A stretch of 64,000 nt of DNA from Paenibacillus sp. JCM 10914 (GTDB lineage: Bacteria; Bacillota; Bacilli; Paenibacillales; Paenibacillaceae), in NCBI RefSeq assembly GCF_001315105.1, contig NZ_BAZR01000001.1:620001-684000 (forward strand). The letters are read 5' to 3'. The notes below the pieces were generated by a model. That model did not search any database, had not been told where the DNA came from, and saw only the letters and a program-made list of their open reading frames with translations. The position numbers were made by a program, and so were the translations under genes. Positions 33,663 to 42,813 of this stretch are shown here, piece after piece (positions within the stretch are counted from its first letter, which is position 1; every line of letters starts with the position of its first letter).

Positions 33663-34295
33663 TTGTCAATGTCACATCTTTGGAGCCGCGAATTTCTAGG
33701 TAAACGATCGATCCTATGGCTGCTGTTCGTCGTTAACATGCTCGGTACGATCTACGGCTATATCTGGTACGGCAATCAGATTGTTGATACGATATCGCAC
33801 GGCTACATATGGCAAGTCATCTTCGTACCGGATAGTCCGACGGCGAGCCTATTCTTCAGCTTGGCGCTGCTTATGCTGCTCTACCCGCCGAAAAGCCTGG
33901 GCGCAGCAATCTTTCAGCAGTTTATTGAAGCGCTGGCTGTCGTCACTTCCGTGAAATACGGTATTTGGGCGGTAGCGATTATATTCGCAGGACAAGCTCA
34001 AGGCGATATTCTGGTCTGGCAAGACTGGATGCTGATCGTGTCACATACAGCAATGGCAGTTGAGGCCTTATTGTTCGTACGGTTGTTCCATTATCGCTGG
34101 ACCGCATTGGCCGGTGCGGTTGCCTGGACACTACTGAATGACACGGTTGATTATACGTATGGCGTATTCCCATGGCTACCCGGAGTCTTGTATGACCACT
34201 TGTCGAAGGTAGAGATGTACACTTACTTGCTCACTTTGTTAAGTGGTCTGGCTGCGTGGATTGCAATGAAGTACGCGCGAAACAAACGAATATAA
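33663..34295 (+). CDS. ypjA: YpjA-like DUF1405 membrane protein
   Basis: 210 residues with about six hydrophobic segments. It matches the DUF1405 family encoded after qcrABC in B. subtilis (ypjA), function unknown. Conserved-looking parts include NMLGTIYGYIWYGNQ and LLNDTVDYTYGVFPWLPG. I chose TTG 33663 because GGAGG lies 7 nt upstream; ATG 33669 is 6 nt further on. It lies after the qcr terminator, so it probably uses a separate promoter. Confidence 0.85.
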   Translation: MSMSHLWSREFLGKRSILWLLFVVNMLGTIYGYIWYGNQIVDTISHGYIWQVIFVPDSPTASLFFSLALLMLLYPPKSLGAAIFQQFIEALAVVTSVKYGIWAVAIIFAGQAQGDILVWQDWMLIVSHTAMAVEALLFVRLFHYRWTALAGAVAWTLLNDTVDYTYGVFPWLPGVLYDHLSKVEMYTYLLTLLSGLAAWIAMKYARNKRI

Positions 34296-34315
34296 GGATC
34301 TTTATACGGTTCTAC

Positions 34316-34358
34316 GGACATCCCTTCTGCCATAACATAAACGGTAGGAGGGATGTCC
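34316..34358 (+). promoter_or_regulatory. Hairpin covering the ypjB ribosome-binding site
   Basis: GGACATCCCTTCTGCC (34316-34331) pairs with GGTAGGAGGGATGTCC (34343-34358) over 16 positions with two wobble pairs; the loop is 11 nt. The 3' arm contains the Shine-Dalgarno GGAGGG and ends one base before the ATG at 34359. In RNA it would hide the ribosome-binding site. There is no T-run, so it is not a simple terminator. Confidence 0.6.
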
Positions 34359-35215
34359 ATGTTTCGAGCCTTATTCAGACGTCTACTGATATTTCAAGCC
34401 GTCTTGATATGTGTAGCCGCGGGCAGTTACGAGGAGGTTTGGGCTGATCCCGGGAGTAAAGAACCGGAACAGTCACCGGCTGCTTCCATTCAGGCGAAGG
34501 CACTTAACCATGAAGCGGAACAATTGTACCGTCATGTTGAGGAAGGAAACGTACAAGCCGTGCTTGACAACTTGAGGCGGGTGACGGGGATATTCGAATC
34601 GGCTTCATTCCAAGGATTGACGGGAGTGGAAGGCATTCATGCTTTGGCGGAGAGCATTATGGAGATGAAAGAGGCGACGACACGAGCCGTACAAGAGCCG
34701 CAGGACTGGATGATATCGGCAGGCAAATTGCGCCTGGCAACCGATAGTCTGATCCGTTCGAAAGATGCCCTGTGGCTGCAATATTATAAAGTCATACGCG
34801 AGGACCTGCAGCTGTTGAGCCAGTATGCGTCTCAACAAGACAAAGCTGGCATGAAGAGAGCATATGACAGCCTGGATCAGCACTATGAGCTGATTCGTCC
34901 TGCTATCGTAATTCAGCGTAAGCCTGAAGAAGTTAACATGTTGGAATCATGGCTGTCCTATGCAGGCGGATTGGTGACGTCCGGAGAGATGTCGGCTGTA
35001 GAGCGAGTGGTTGCTCAAGGTGAGGAAATGGTGAACACGTTATTCGGCAAGAAGAAGGATGAGCAGGCGCTAGCTCCACTTGGCGAAGTGAAGGAGCTTG
35101 GACATGGCAGATCGTGATTTGTGCATTCATCCTGGCCGCCTTGTCATTCGTTGGTTACCGTAAATATCGTGGGCAGCTGTACACGTCCAAGCCGTTATTT
35201 CCACCAAAGAACTAG
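34359..35215 (+). pseudogene. ypjB: Sporulation protein YpjB, one-base frameshift near the C-terminus
   Basis: Sporulation-associated membrane protein lying between ypjA and ypjC as in B. subtilis. Signal-like N-terminus (MFRALFRRLLIFQAVLICVA), then a helical extracytoplasmic region of about 220 residues. As written it stops at 35117 (KELGHGRS). In the next frame the sequence continues AWTWQIVICAFILAALSFVG, YRKYRG and a stop at 35215, the C-terminal membrane helix expected for YpjB. One missing base around 35094 (GGA-GCT from GGAAGCT) joins them. ATG 34359 is chosen for spacing to GGAGGG; ATG 34353 lies in that site. Confidence 0.8.
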
Positions 35216-35223
35216 TTACAAAG

Positions 35224-35287
35224 AAACCGTTCTTAACGTAAATGGTTGGGGTTGCACCTCCATTTTGCCAGGGATCGGTTTTTTTGC
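35224..35287 (+). terminator. Terminator between ypjB and the convergent YitT gene
   Basis: AAACCG pairs with CGGTTT, with an inner AAATGG/CCATTT stem, then a T-run on the + strand. It ends ypjB transcription. The minus strand lacks a T-run. Confidence 0.6.
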
Positions 35288-35305
35288 GTCTAAATAGCTT
35301 GAGCA

Positions 35306-36175
35306 TCATTCCTCCTTAAATCCTTCTCCATGCACATCATTGACTTCGTTGATAATGATAAACGCCCTCGTATCCATGGATTTGGCCAGCCCAATCAGAC
35401 GCCGAATCTCCTGCCGGGACACAATGCAATAGACCATGTGCTTCGCTTGCTTGGAATATACGCCGATCACAGGTATCAGGGTTACCCCTCGCTCCATCTC
35501 CATCGCGATTCGATCAGCAATCGGTTCAGCCTTATCGCTTATAATCGTGATTGATTTGGCAGCATACGCGCCCTCTTGGATAAAATCGATCACTTTGGAA
35601 GCGATGAAGACAGCGACCAGCGTATACAGGATACGTTCGAGCGGAATGAAGAACAAGGACATCGCAATAATGATAATATCCAGCGACAGAATGATTTGGC
35701 CCATGCTAAAGCCGAATTTTCGGTTGATGATCCGCGCTATGATATCCGAGCCTCCCGTTGTACCTCCGAACCGAAACACGATCCCGAGACCGGCGCCGAG
35801 GGTGACTCCAGCGTAAAGCGAGGCGAGAATATAGTCGTGTTCCGTGCGAAACGGGACAATCATCCCGCGGTCGATCAGGAATTCGAAGAGCCACAGAAAT
35901 ATGGTCAGGGAGGCGATGCCCAGCCCGGTATAAATCGATTGCCGCTTGCCCAGAATCTTCATCCCGACAAGAAACAAAGGAATGTTGATCACGAGTGTAG
36001 AGACGGACGGTGAAATGTTGAAGGCGTAATTGAGTAAGACTGTGATGCCGGTAACGCCGCCTTCCATAAGCTCGTTCGGAATAATAAAATAGAGCAGACC
36101 AAAGGCGTAGATGGCACAACCCGCAATAATCGGAATTACCGTTCGAAGTTCTATAAATATCCGCGATGTTTTCAT
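35306..36175 (-). CDS. ypjC: YitT-family membrane protein (DUF2179), YpjC-like
   Basis: 289 residues with five to six membrane helices in the N-terminal 190 residues (AGCAIYAFGLLYFIIPNELM, FGGTTGGSDIIARIINRKF) and a C-terminal cytoplasmic DUF2179 ferredoxin-like domain (KSITIISDKAEPIADRIAME to FIIINEVNDVHGEGF). The only minus-strand gene in the window. In B. subtilis ypjC also lies between ypjB and ypjD. The start follows GTGAGG on the minus strand. Function unknown. Confidence 0.88.
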   Translation of the reverse strand: MKTSRIFIELRTVIPIIAGCAIYAFGLLYFIIPNELMEGGVTGITVLLNYAFNISPSVSTLVINIPLFLVGMKILGKRQSIYTGLGIASLTIFLWLFEFLIDRGMIVPFRTEHDYILASLYAGVTLGAGLGIVFRFGGTTGGSDIIARIINRKFGFSMGQIILSLDIIIIAMSLFFIPLERILYTLVAVFIASKVIDFIQEGAYAAKSITIISDKAEPIADRIAMEMERGVTLIPVIGVYSKQAKHMVYCIVSRQEIRRLIGLAKSMDTRAFIIINEVNDVHGEGFKEE

Positions 36176-36370
36176 GAGGACCTCACATTTCAGTTCGTCG
36201 TGCTGACGGTCATTATGGTAATGCTGTCATACCTGGTTAGTATGTGCAGAAGATAGGCGTGTCATAAAAAATATTTGTTTTCAAAACCGCTTTACGATAA
36301 CATAGGTTTAAAACAACCACCTGAATTACAAGGCGAGGCTGTTTCAAGCAGTGAAAGGAGTATCATCGTT

Positions 36371-36700
36371 GTGGAGAAATCAATGGCTGAGATGCAGCGG
36401 GAAGTCGATCGTTACATTTCACAATTCAAAGAAGGGTACTTCAGTCCGTTGTCCATGATGGCTCGTATGTCTGAGGAAGTGGGAGAGCTGGCCAGAGAGG
36501 TCAATCATCAATTTGGCGAGAAGCCGAAGAAGGCGGACGAAGCGGACAACTCCATTGAGATGGAGCTCGGGGATATATTGTTTATTACGATGTGTTTCGC
36601 TAATTCCCTCGGTATCGATCTGGAGGAAGCCCATAATAAAGTGATGCATAAATTCTCGACGCGTGATGCGGATCGGTGGACCAAAATAAACACCGATTAG
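36371..36700 (+). CDS. ypjD: MazG-like nucleotide pyrophosphohydrolase (YpjD family)
   Basis: A 109-residue all-helical NTP pyrophosphohydrolase. The metal-binding pattern SEEVGELAREVN (EExxE type) and MELGDILFITMCFANSLGID (ExxD) is complete. B. subtilis YpjD lies just before dapB. I chose GTG 36371 because AAAGGAG lies 10 nt before it; the longer frame from TTG 36275 lacks a site, and ATG 36383 would leave a 22-nt gap. Likely hydrolyses abnormal nucleotides, inferred from the family. Confidence 0.88.
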   Translation: MEKSMAEMQREVDRYISQFKEGYFSPLSMMARMSEEVGELAREVNHQFGEKPKKADEADNSIEMELGDILFITMCFANSLGIDLEEAHNKVMHKFSTRDADRWTKINTD

Positions 36701-36750
36701 GCCGTTGTTACATATGCTGTACCAAACCTGAAATAGGGGAGGGACAGCCA

Positions 36751-37278
36751 GTGAGTACGGAAACATATATTCAAAAAGCATATCGGTGCATTCTTCAGAA
36801 TGATTTCGAAGAAGCTCTACGCTGGTTTGAGCAAGCGCTACAGGCAGATCCCGGGGATGCTGAAGTACATTACCGCTGTTCTATTACCTATGGAAGAAGT
36901 GATCGACTGGAGATGGCGATCTTTCACGCGGAAGAAGCGGTAAGATTACAGCCGGATAAACCGGAATACAGACTTCATCTCCAGCACATTAAGGCCGCAG
37001 AGCTGGTGCGAAATGCTAGGAAAATGGTCGACAGCCGCCAGGATGTCACTCCTTCCGATCTGTATCAGGCCGTTACTCTTCTGAAATCGGCTGTGAGTAT
37101 GGATCCGCTTCATGCCCAAGCGTATGTCTGGCTGGCATTAGTATATAGCGAACTGAATGAGCACGCGCAGGCGATCTCAACCTTAAAAGAGGTAATCGCC
37201 TTGTATCCGCAAGAAAGCGGTCTGCAACAGATCATGGAGGAGCTAAAACAGCGACTGAAATCATACATGCAAGATTAG
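36751..37278 (+). CDS. Tetratricopeptide-repeat protein
   Basis: 175 residues. The N-terminal part has two TPR units (YIQKAYRCILQNDFEEALRW then QALQADPGDAEVHYRCSITY), a break, and another in the C-terminal half (DPLHAQAYVWLALVYSELNE). No signal peptide or membrane helix is seen, so it is probably a cytoplasmic adaptor. GTG 36751 follows AGGGGAGGG. It lies directly before dapB and likely shares its transcript. Partner unknown. Confidence 0.82.
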   Translation: MSTETYIQKAYRCILQNDFEEALRWFEQALQADPGDAEVHYRCSITYGRSDRLEMAIFHAEEAVRLQPDKPEYRLHLQHIKAAELVRNARKMVDSRQDVTPSDLYQAVTLLKSAVSMDPLHAQAYVWLALVYSELNEHAQAISTLKEVIALYPQESGLQQIMEELKQRLKSYMQD

Positions 37279-37307
37279 TATCGGTCATGGAAAGTGAGGA
37301 ATTAAAG

Positions 37308-38111
37308 ATGTCAAACGTAATTAAGGTGGCGGTCGTCGGTGCAGGCGGTCGTATGGGCAAAGAGGTTGTTAAGCTAGTGCTTGGGGATGAAGAGCTGGAG
37401 TTGGCTGCTGCCGTCGGGCTGTCGGACGCAGGTAAGGATGCAGGCACGCTGGTGGGTCTGCCTGCATGCGGCATTACCGTAACGTCGGATTTGGAGATGG
37501 CGCTGGTGGAAGGAAAACCAGATGTTATGGTAGACTTCACCACGCCTCAGTTCGCATACAGCAACACGACTCTCGCCATCAAGCATGGAGTTCGCCCTGT
37601 TATGGGCACTACAGGATTTACGCCGGAACAAATCGAAGAGTTGGACAAGCAGTGTACCGAGCAAAATATCGGCGGTCTGATCGCTCCGAATTTCTCGATT
37701 GGCGCAATCCTGATGATGAAATTTGCGGCCCAAGCGGCCAAATATATGCCTCATGTTGAAATTATTGAAACGCATGGAGATCAAAAGCTGGACGCTCCGT
37801 CCGGTACTTCAATTAAAACAGCAGAAATGATCGCAGCGAATCGTGAAGAAGTTCGGCAAGGCAATCCGAAAGAAGAAGAGGTTATTGAAGGTGCACGGGG
37901 AGGATATTACAACGGCTTTCGAATCCATAGTTTGCGATTGCCAGGCGTATTTGCCCAACAAGAGGTGATCTTCGGCGGTTACGGGCAGAGTCTCAAGATT
38001 CGCCATGATTCATACGAGCGTGCCGCATATATGCCAGGAGTGAAGATGGCCGTGGAGAAAGTTATGGGGTATACTGGCATGGTCTATGGTTTTGATCATT
38101 TTATCGACTAA
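37308..38111 (+). CDS. dapB: 4-hydroxy-tetrahydrodipicolinate reductase
   Basis: NAD(P)H-dependent step of lysine and diaminopimelate synthesis, feeding peptidoglycan and dipicolinate. 267 residues with VVGAGGRMGKEV (nucleotide loop), MGTTGFTPEQ, and the substrate motif ETHGDQKLDAPSGTS holding the catalytic His and Lys. ATG 37308 is preferred, with GAGG 8 nt upstream; an ATG 21 nt earlier is possible. It heads dapB-mgsA-bshB1-bshA-cca-birA, as in B. subtilis. Confidence 0.97.
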   Translation: MSNVIKVAVVGAGGRMGKEVVKLVLGDEELELAAAVGLSDAGKDAGTLVGLPACGITVTSDLEMALVEGKPDVMVDFTTPQFAYSNTTLAIKHGVRPVMGTTGFTPEQIEELDKQCTEQNIGGLIAPNFSIGAILMMKFAAQAAKYMPHVEIIETHGDQKLDAPSGTSIKTAEMIAANREEVRQGNPKEEEVIEGARGGYYNGFRIHSLRLPGVFAQQEVIFGGYGQSLKIRHDSYERAAYMPGVKMAVEKVMGYTGMVYGFDHFID

Positions 38112-38128
38112 CATAGGGGTGAATCACG

Positions 38129-38548
38129 ATGAACATTGCATTTATTGCCCATGATCGAAAAAAAGAAGAAATAGTCAACTTTGTTATTGCTTACGAGAAC
38201 GTATTTGCAGGTCATAAGCTGTACTCGACCGGGACGACCGGAACACGAATAATGGAGCAGACTTCCCTAAGTATTCACCGTTTTGCGTCGGGTCCCTTGG
38301 GTGGCGATCAGCAGATTGGAGCACTTGTAGCGGATAACGAGATGGATCTGATTGTTTTTTTAAGAGATCCATTGATGGCTCAGCCACATGAACCTGATAT
38401 TAATGCCTTGCTCCGGCTGTGCGATGTGCAAGGGATTCCATTAGCTACGAACGTTGCAACGGCAGAAATTCTCGTCAAGGCCCTGGATCGGGGAGATTTT
38501 GCATGGCGGGAACTTGTTCATAAGTATAAACCGGGTGTGGATAGCTAA
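38129..38548 (+). CDS. mgsA: Methylglyoxal synthase
   Basis: Converts dihydroxyacetone phosphate to methylglyoxal plus phosphate, a bypass of lower glycolysis. 139 residues with [47 protein letters not shown] (phosphate binding) and [14 protein letters not shown] with the catalytic Asp. Methylglyoxal is detoxified with bacillithiol in this group, and the next two genes make bacillithiol. The next gene starts on the stop codon (TAATG). Confidence 0.97.
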   Translation: MNIAFIAHDRKKEEIVNFVIAYENVFAGHKLYSTGTTGTRIMEQTSLSIHRFASGPLGGDQQIGALVADNEMDLIVFLRDPLMAQPHEPDINALLRLCDVQGIPLATNVATAEILVKALDRGDFAWRELVHKYKPGVDS

Positions 38549-39258
38549 TGGCCGATCAGAAGCTGGATATATTGATATTCGGAGCGCATGCGGACGATGC
38601 CGAGATCGGTATGGCCGGTACGATAGCCAAGCATGTATCGGCCGGACTAGCGGTAGGGATATGCGACCTGACACAAGCGGAAATGTCGTCTAACGGTACC
38701 GTTGATAATCGTATGCAGGAAGCGAATCATGCGGCCAAGGTACTGGATCTCACTGTAAGGACGAATCTCGGTCTGCCGGATCGTGGATTGTTTGTTACGC
38801 CAGAACACGTGGAACGAATAACCGCGGAGATTAGAAAGCATGCGCCTTCGATCGTATTTGCACCTTATTGGGAAGATCGCCACCCGGATCATGTGGCTTG
38901 CAGTCGCCTCGTGGAAGAAGCGGTCTTCAACGCCAAGTTGCGTCGTTATATGCCGGATACCCCTTCCATTAAGGTGGACGAGCTTTATTTTTATTTTATC
39001 AACGACTTGGGACAAACGGATCTTGTGGTAGATGTGTCCGAACAATACAGCGTGAAGGAGCAAGCGCTTGCCTGTTACCGTTCCCAGTTTCAAAAAATCG
39101 AACAAGATGCCGTCGCTACTCCCCTGACCGAGGGGTATATCGAGCGTGTGCGGGCCAGAGATTCATTGCTTGGTGCGCGCAGGCTTATTCCGTATGCAGA
39201 AGGATTTGCAACTAAAAGTCCGTATGTTGTTCATCTATTCGGCTCCAGCCAGGCATAA
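38548..39258 (+). CDS. bshB1: Bacillithiol biosynthesis N-acetyl-GlcN-malate deacetylase BshB1
   Basis: Zinc-dependent LmbE-family deacetylase, second step of bacillithiol synthesis. 236 residues with the metal motif GAHADDAEIGM near the N-terminus and a HPDHVA second motif (DRHPDHVACSRL). Order mgsA-bshB1-bshA is the same as B. subtilis ypjG-ypjH. It overlaps mgsA by one nucleotide. Confidence 0.95.
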   Translation: MADQKLDILIFGAHADDAEIGMAGTIAKHVSAGLAVGICDLTQAEMSSNGTVDNRMQEANHAAKVLDLTVRTNLGLPDRGLFVTPEHVERITAEIRKHAPSIVFAPYWEDRHPDHVACSRLVEEAVFNAKLRRYMPDTPSIKVDELYFYFINDLGQTDLVVDVSEQYSVKEQALACYRSQFQKIEQDAVATPLTEGYIERVRARDSLLGARRLIPYAEGFATKSPYVVHLFGSSQA

Positions 39259-39290
39259 TATATAGAGATGTACATAAAGGAGGGCCTGAC

Positions 39291-40454
39291 ATGAATCAGC
39301 AACCATTAAAGATCGGAATTACATGCTACCCTTCCCTGGGGGGATCCGGCGTTGTCGCTACAGAGCTCGGCAAGCTGCTTGCCGAACAGGGTCATCAGGT
39401 TCACTTTATTGCCCATAGCATACCGTTTCGATTAGGAACTTTTCATAAAAATATATTCTATCACGAGGTAGAAGTTAACGATTACTACGTATTCCGCTAC
39501 CCGCCATACGATTTGTCGCTTGCGACCAAAATGGCCCAGGTTGCCAAGATGCAACAGCTGGACGTCCTTCACGTTCACTATGCAGTACCGCATGCGGTAT
39601 GCGCGTTTCTCGCAAAGCAGATGGTTGGGGATCAACTTAAGGTTGTGACTACGTTGCATGGTACGGACATTACCGTGTTGGCGCAGGATGAGTCGCTGAA
39701 AGATCTGATTAGACTTGCGATTAATGAGAGTGATGCGGTTACCGCCGTATCGCAGGACTTGATTCGGGAGACCAAGGAACTGCTCGATATCACGCGTAAT
39801 ATCGATCTGACTTACAATTTTGTGGATCCTCGGGTGTACTACCCGCGAAATTCAAAGACGCTGCGCAGGGATTATGCTGACCCGAGCGAGAAGATCTTGA
39901 TGCATATTTCCAATTTCCGGCCTGTGAAGCGTGTAGGTGATGTGATCGAGATATTTAATAAAGTGCAAGCTCATCTACCCGCGAAGCTGCTTCTGGTCGG
40001 GGAAGGACCTGATCTTCCGAAAATACAGTGTCGTATCAATGAGCTTGGACTAGGCGAGAAAGTGCACTTTCTAGGTAAACAAGACGAGATTGCCCATGTT
40101 ATTTCCATGGCTGATGTATTGCTGCTTCCTTCCGAGAAGGAAAGCTTCGGCTTGGTAGCATTGGAAGCGATGGCGTGTGGTGTTCCCACGGTTGGCTCCA
40201 CCGCAGGCGGCATACCGGAGCTTGTAGCTCACGGGGAGACCGGATATTTGGCTCCGATCGGTGATGTCGCATCGATGTCAGAATATGTGCTCGGCATTCT
40301 TAAAGATGAGGGACTCAGCGAACGTATGCGCAAAGCGTGCTTACAGCGCTCACTCAGCATGTTCTGCAATGAGTTGATTCGAGGAAAGTATGAGGAAATC
40401 TATTACCGAGTGTTAGGACGCGAGGTAAGCGAGCTGAAGCCGGTGTGCGGCTAA
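39291..40454 (+). CDS. bshA: Bacillithiol biosynthesis glycosyltransferase BshA
   Basis: GT4 glycosyltransferase joining GlcNAc (from UDP-GlcNAc) to L-malate, first step of bacillithiol synthesis. 387 residues: ITCYPSLGGSGVVATELGKL at the N-terminus, HGTDITVLAQD, MHISNFRPVKRV and the nucleotide-sugar motif EKESFGLVALEAMACGVPTV. ATG 39291 follows AAGGAGGG. Confidence 0.96.
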   Translation: MNQQPLKIGITCYPSLGGSGVVATELGKLLAEQGHQVHFIAHSIPFRLGTFHKNIFYHEVEVNDYYVFRYPPYDLSLATKMAQVAKMQQLDVLHVHYAVPHAVCAFLAKQMVGDQLKVVTTLHGTDITVLAQDESLKDLIRLAINESDAVTAVSQDLIRETKELLDITRNIDLTYNFVDPRVYYPRNSKTLRRDYADPSEKILMHISNFRPVKRVGDVIEIFNKVQAHLPAKLLLVGEGPDLPKIQCRINELGLGEKVHFLGKQDEIAHVISMADVLLLPSEKESFGLVALEAMACGVPTVGSTAGGIPELVAHGETGYLAPIGDVASMSEYVLGILKDEGLSERMRKACLQRSLSMFCNELIRGKYEEIYYRVLGREVSELKPVCG

Positions 40455-40497
40455 GCGGCTTCTCGTTGTTTTCGGATAAAGGAACGGTATAAAGACA

Positions 40498-41793
40498 ATG
40501 ACAGACAATCGAGTTATACAGTGGCACTATGCGGATCCGGAGATGGCCATCCAAAGCGCAAACGTGATTGGTAGGCTCCTTCAGGCAGGCTATGAAGCCT
40601 ACTGGGTTGGAGGTTGTGTTCGCGACGAGTATATGAGAAGACCGGTTCACGATATGGATATCACGACTTCAGCCCGGCCTGAAAAGACGTGTGCATTATT
40701 CCAGAGAGTGGTTCCGACGGGAATCAAGCATGGAACCGTCACCGTTCTGATGAACGGGCAGGCGTTCGAGGTAACGACGTATCGCGTAGAGAGCGGGTAC
40801 GAAGACCATCGTCATCCGACCGAGGTTGCTTTTGTCAGCGATGTGAACCAAGATTTGACCAGACGTGACTTCACGATGAACGCAATGGCTCGAGGTCTTG
40901 ACGGCACATGGGTTGATCCTTTCAACGGACGACGGGACATCGATCAATCCATTATCCGTTGTGTCGGGCAAGCGCGCGTTCGATTTCGGGAAGACGCACT
41001 GCGCATGGTCCGCTGCATACGATTCGCCTCGGTATTCGGTTTCAGCATCGCCCATAATACGTGGAGAGGAATCATCGCGGAGCGGGACACGTTCTCTTGG
41101 ATTGCTATGGAACGGATTCGCAGCGAATTTGACAAGATTATAACAGGCCCTTCTCCACTTGCCGGCTTCGAGATGTTTATTCGCAGTGGCTTGTATGCCA
41201 GAATGAAGAGCCCGTTTCCCTACACGGGGCATGATCAACGGATCATGGATGCAATTCCGTGTGTTCCCGATCAGCACGTCTCCGTTCGGTGGGCACTCGT
41301 ATTATTGGCATGCGGTATAACGGCTGAAGCAGCGAATCCCTTACTCAGGGCCTGGACATTCTCTAACAAACAGCGCGCAGCTATTCTCGATCTGTTGGTA
41401 TTTCAGGAAAAGAGCCTCACCGATGCACCGGGCGCAGAAGTCGACAACGATCAGTTGGGCTGGATTCAAAGCGTATTGACGTATGGGGACGAAGCTGCCG
41501 AGCGCTGGCTGATCATGCAGCGGTCGCTTATGGCGGCCGGTGCCCATACAGTTAGTAAGGAACAATTGCAGCTGATGGAACGATGGCTGCACGAGATGCC
41601 TGTGCGAAGCTTGAAAGACCTAAGTATAACCGGCAGCGAGCTACTGCATGCAATGAGCATGCGCGGTGGACCATGGCTTGGGACACTGCTCAATCAGCTG
41701 CTTCATAAGGTAGCAACAGGCAAAATGAACAACGATCGTGAATCGTTGATTGAAGAGGCAAAGCGGGTGTTAAGAGATTATGAAGGAACCTGA
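40498..41793 (+). CDS. cca: CCA-adding tRNA nucleotidyltransferase
   Basis: Adds or repairs the 3'-terminal CCA of tRNAs. 431 residues, class II: YWVGGCVRDEYMRRPVHDMD with the catalytic acidic pair, DLTRRDFTMNAMARG, and RVRFREDALRMVRCIRFASV, then a helical body. The ribosome-binding site (AAAGGA) is 14 nt from the ATG, rather far. birA overlaps its last 14 nt. Confidence 0.95.
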   Translation: MTDNRVIQWHYADPEMAIQSANVIGRLLQAGYEAYWVGGCVRDEYMRRPVHDMDITTSARPEKTCALFQRVVPTGIKHGTVTVLMNGQAFEVTTYRVESGYEDHRHPTEVAFVSDVNQDLTRRDFTMNAMARGLDGTWVDPFNGRRDIDQSIIRCVGQARVRFREDALRMVRCIRFASVFGFSIAHNTWRGIIAERDTFSWIAMERIRSEFDKIITGPSPLAGFEMFIRSGLYARMKSPFPYTGHDQRIMDAIPCVPDQHVSVRWALVLLACGITAEAANPLLRAWTFSNKQRAAILDLLVFQEKSLTDAPGAEVDNDQLGWIQSVLTYGDEAAERWLIMQRSLMAAGAHTVSKEQLQLMERWLHEMPVRSLKDLSITGSELLHAMSMRGGPWLGTLLNQLLHKVATGKMNNDRESLIEEAKRVLRDYEGT

Positions 41794-42766
41794 ACAGGAC
41801 ATAACATTACTGGAGATGTTTCACGAACAATCGGGCCAATATCTTTCGGGTGAAGAGATTAGTCGCAGGTTATCGATCAGCCGATCGGCGGTATGGAAAC
41901 AGATCAATAAACTCAGAGCAGCTGGCTATGAATTCGAAGCGCTTCCGCGGCTTGGCTATCGTCTGGTGGACCAGCCGGACAAGCTGCAGCCACAGTATTT
42001 GCTCGACGGAATGAAGAGCCGCACCTTCGGTCAAGTAATCCACGTGATGAATACTACCACTTCAACTCAAGAAGATGCGCGTCGTCTTGCGGAAGAAGGG
42101 GCAGATGGAGGCACACTGGTGATTGCTGAAGAACAGACCAGCGGCCGAGGCAGAATGGGACGTAAATTTCATTCGCCGCGCGGCAAAGGGATCTGGATGA
42201 GTCTGATACTTAAGCCGAAGCAGCCGCTGCATCTCACGCAGCAACTGACGCTGTTAACCGGGGTAGCTGTCTGCCGCGCAATTATGACATGCTGTAACGT
42301 GAAGACTGACATCAAATGGCCGAACGATATTCTGTATCAGGGTAAGAAAGTATGCGGGATCTTACTTGAATCCGCCACGGAAGACGAGCGAGTACGATAT
42401 TGTATTGCAGGCATTGGAATTAGCGCTAACTTGAAAGAAACGGATTTCCCGGAAAATATTCGTTCGGTGGCTACTTCGGTGCGTTTAGCAGGTGGCCAGA
42501 CCGTCGATCGTACGATCTTGATCCAAACCATCATGGCCGAGATGGAACAACTATATGAGTTATATAACGAACAAGGGTTGGCTCCAATCGCGGCGCTGTG
42601 GGAAGCGTTATCCGGTACGGTTGGCCGTGAAGTTGAGGTTCGCACTTCTCGGGACGTGACATCCGGGATAGCGACTGGCCTGAATCACGACGGTGCGCTG
42701 CTTGTTCGCCATCCAGATGGCGAGGTTATCCCTGTATATTCAGGAGATATTATTCTCGGGTCTTAG
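41780..42766 (+). CDS. birA: Biotin-[acetyl-CoA-carboxylase] ligase / biotin repressor BirA
   Basis: Attaches biotin to the carrier protein and represses biotin genes. The N-terminal HTH (LSGEEISRRLSISRSAVWKQ) shows this is the bifunctional type. The ligase domain has EEQTSGRGRMGRKFHSPRGK and DIKWPNDILYQGKKVCGILL, and the C-terminal SH3-like domain has VTSGIATGLNHDGALLVRHP. 328 residues, overlapping cca. It is the end of the dapB cluster; a leader region and panB follow. Confidence 0.96.
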   Translation: MKEPEQDITLLEMFHEQSGQYLSGEEISRRLSISRSAVWKQINKLRAAGYEFEALPRLGYRLVDQPDKLQPQYLLDGMKSRTFGQVIHVMNTTTSTQEDARRLAEEGADGGTLVIAEEQTSGRGRMGRKFHSPRGKGIWMSLILKPKQPLHLTQQLTLLTGVAVCRAIMTCCNVKTDIKWPNDILYQGKKVCGILLESATEDERVRYCIAGIGISANLKETDFPENIRSVATSVRLAGGQTVDRTILIQTIMAEMEQLYELYNEQGLAPIAALWEALSGTVGREVEVRTSRDVTSGIATGLNHDGALLVRHPDGEVIPVYSGDIILGS

Positions 42767-42798
42767 TTGAATCAAGCATGGTGAAAAAAGCTGAACTT

Positions 42799-42807
42799 TG
42801 TTATACT
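42799..42807 (+). promoter_or_regulatory. Extended -10 promoter before the panB leader
   Basis: TGTTATACT is an extended -10; no good -35 lies upstream. A transcript from about 42814 would run through about 240 nt of leader to panB. Confidence 0.5.
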
Positions 42808-42813
42808 ATCATT

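Noticed and set aside
35127..35309. Minus-strand ORF coupled to the YitT gene by ATGA
   Set aside because: It reads through the ypjB terminator hairpin and the restored ypjB 3' end; sequence looks like a translated non-coding region.
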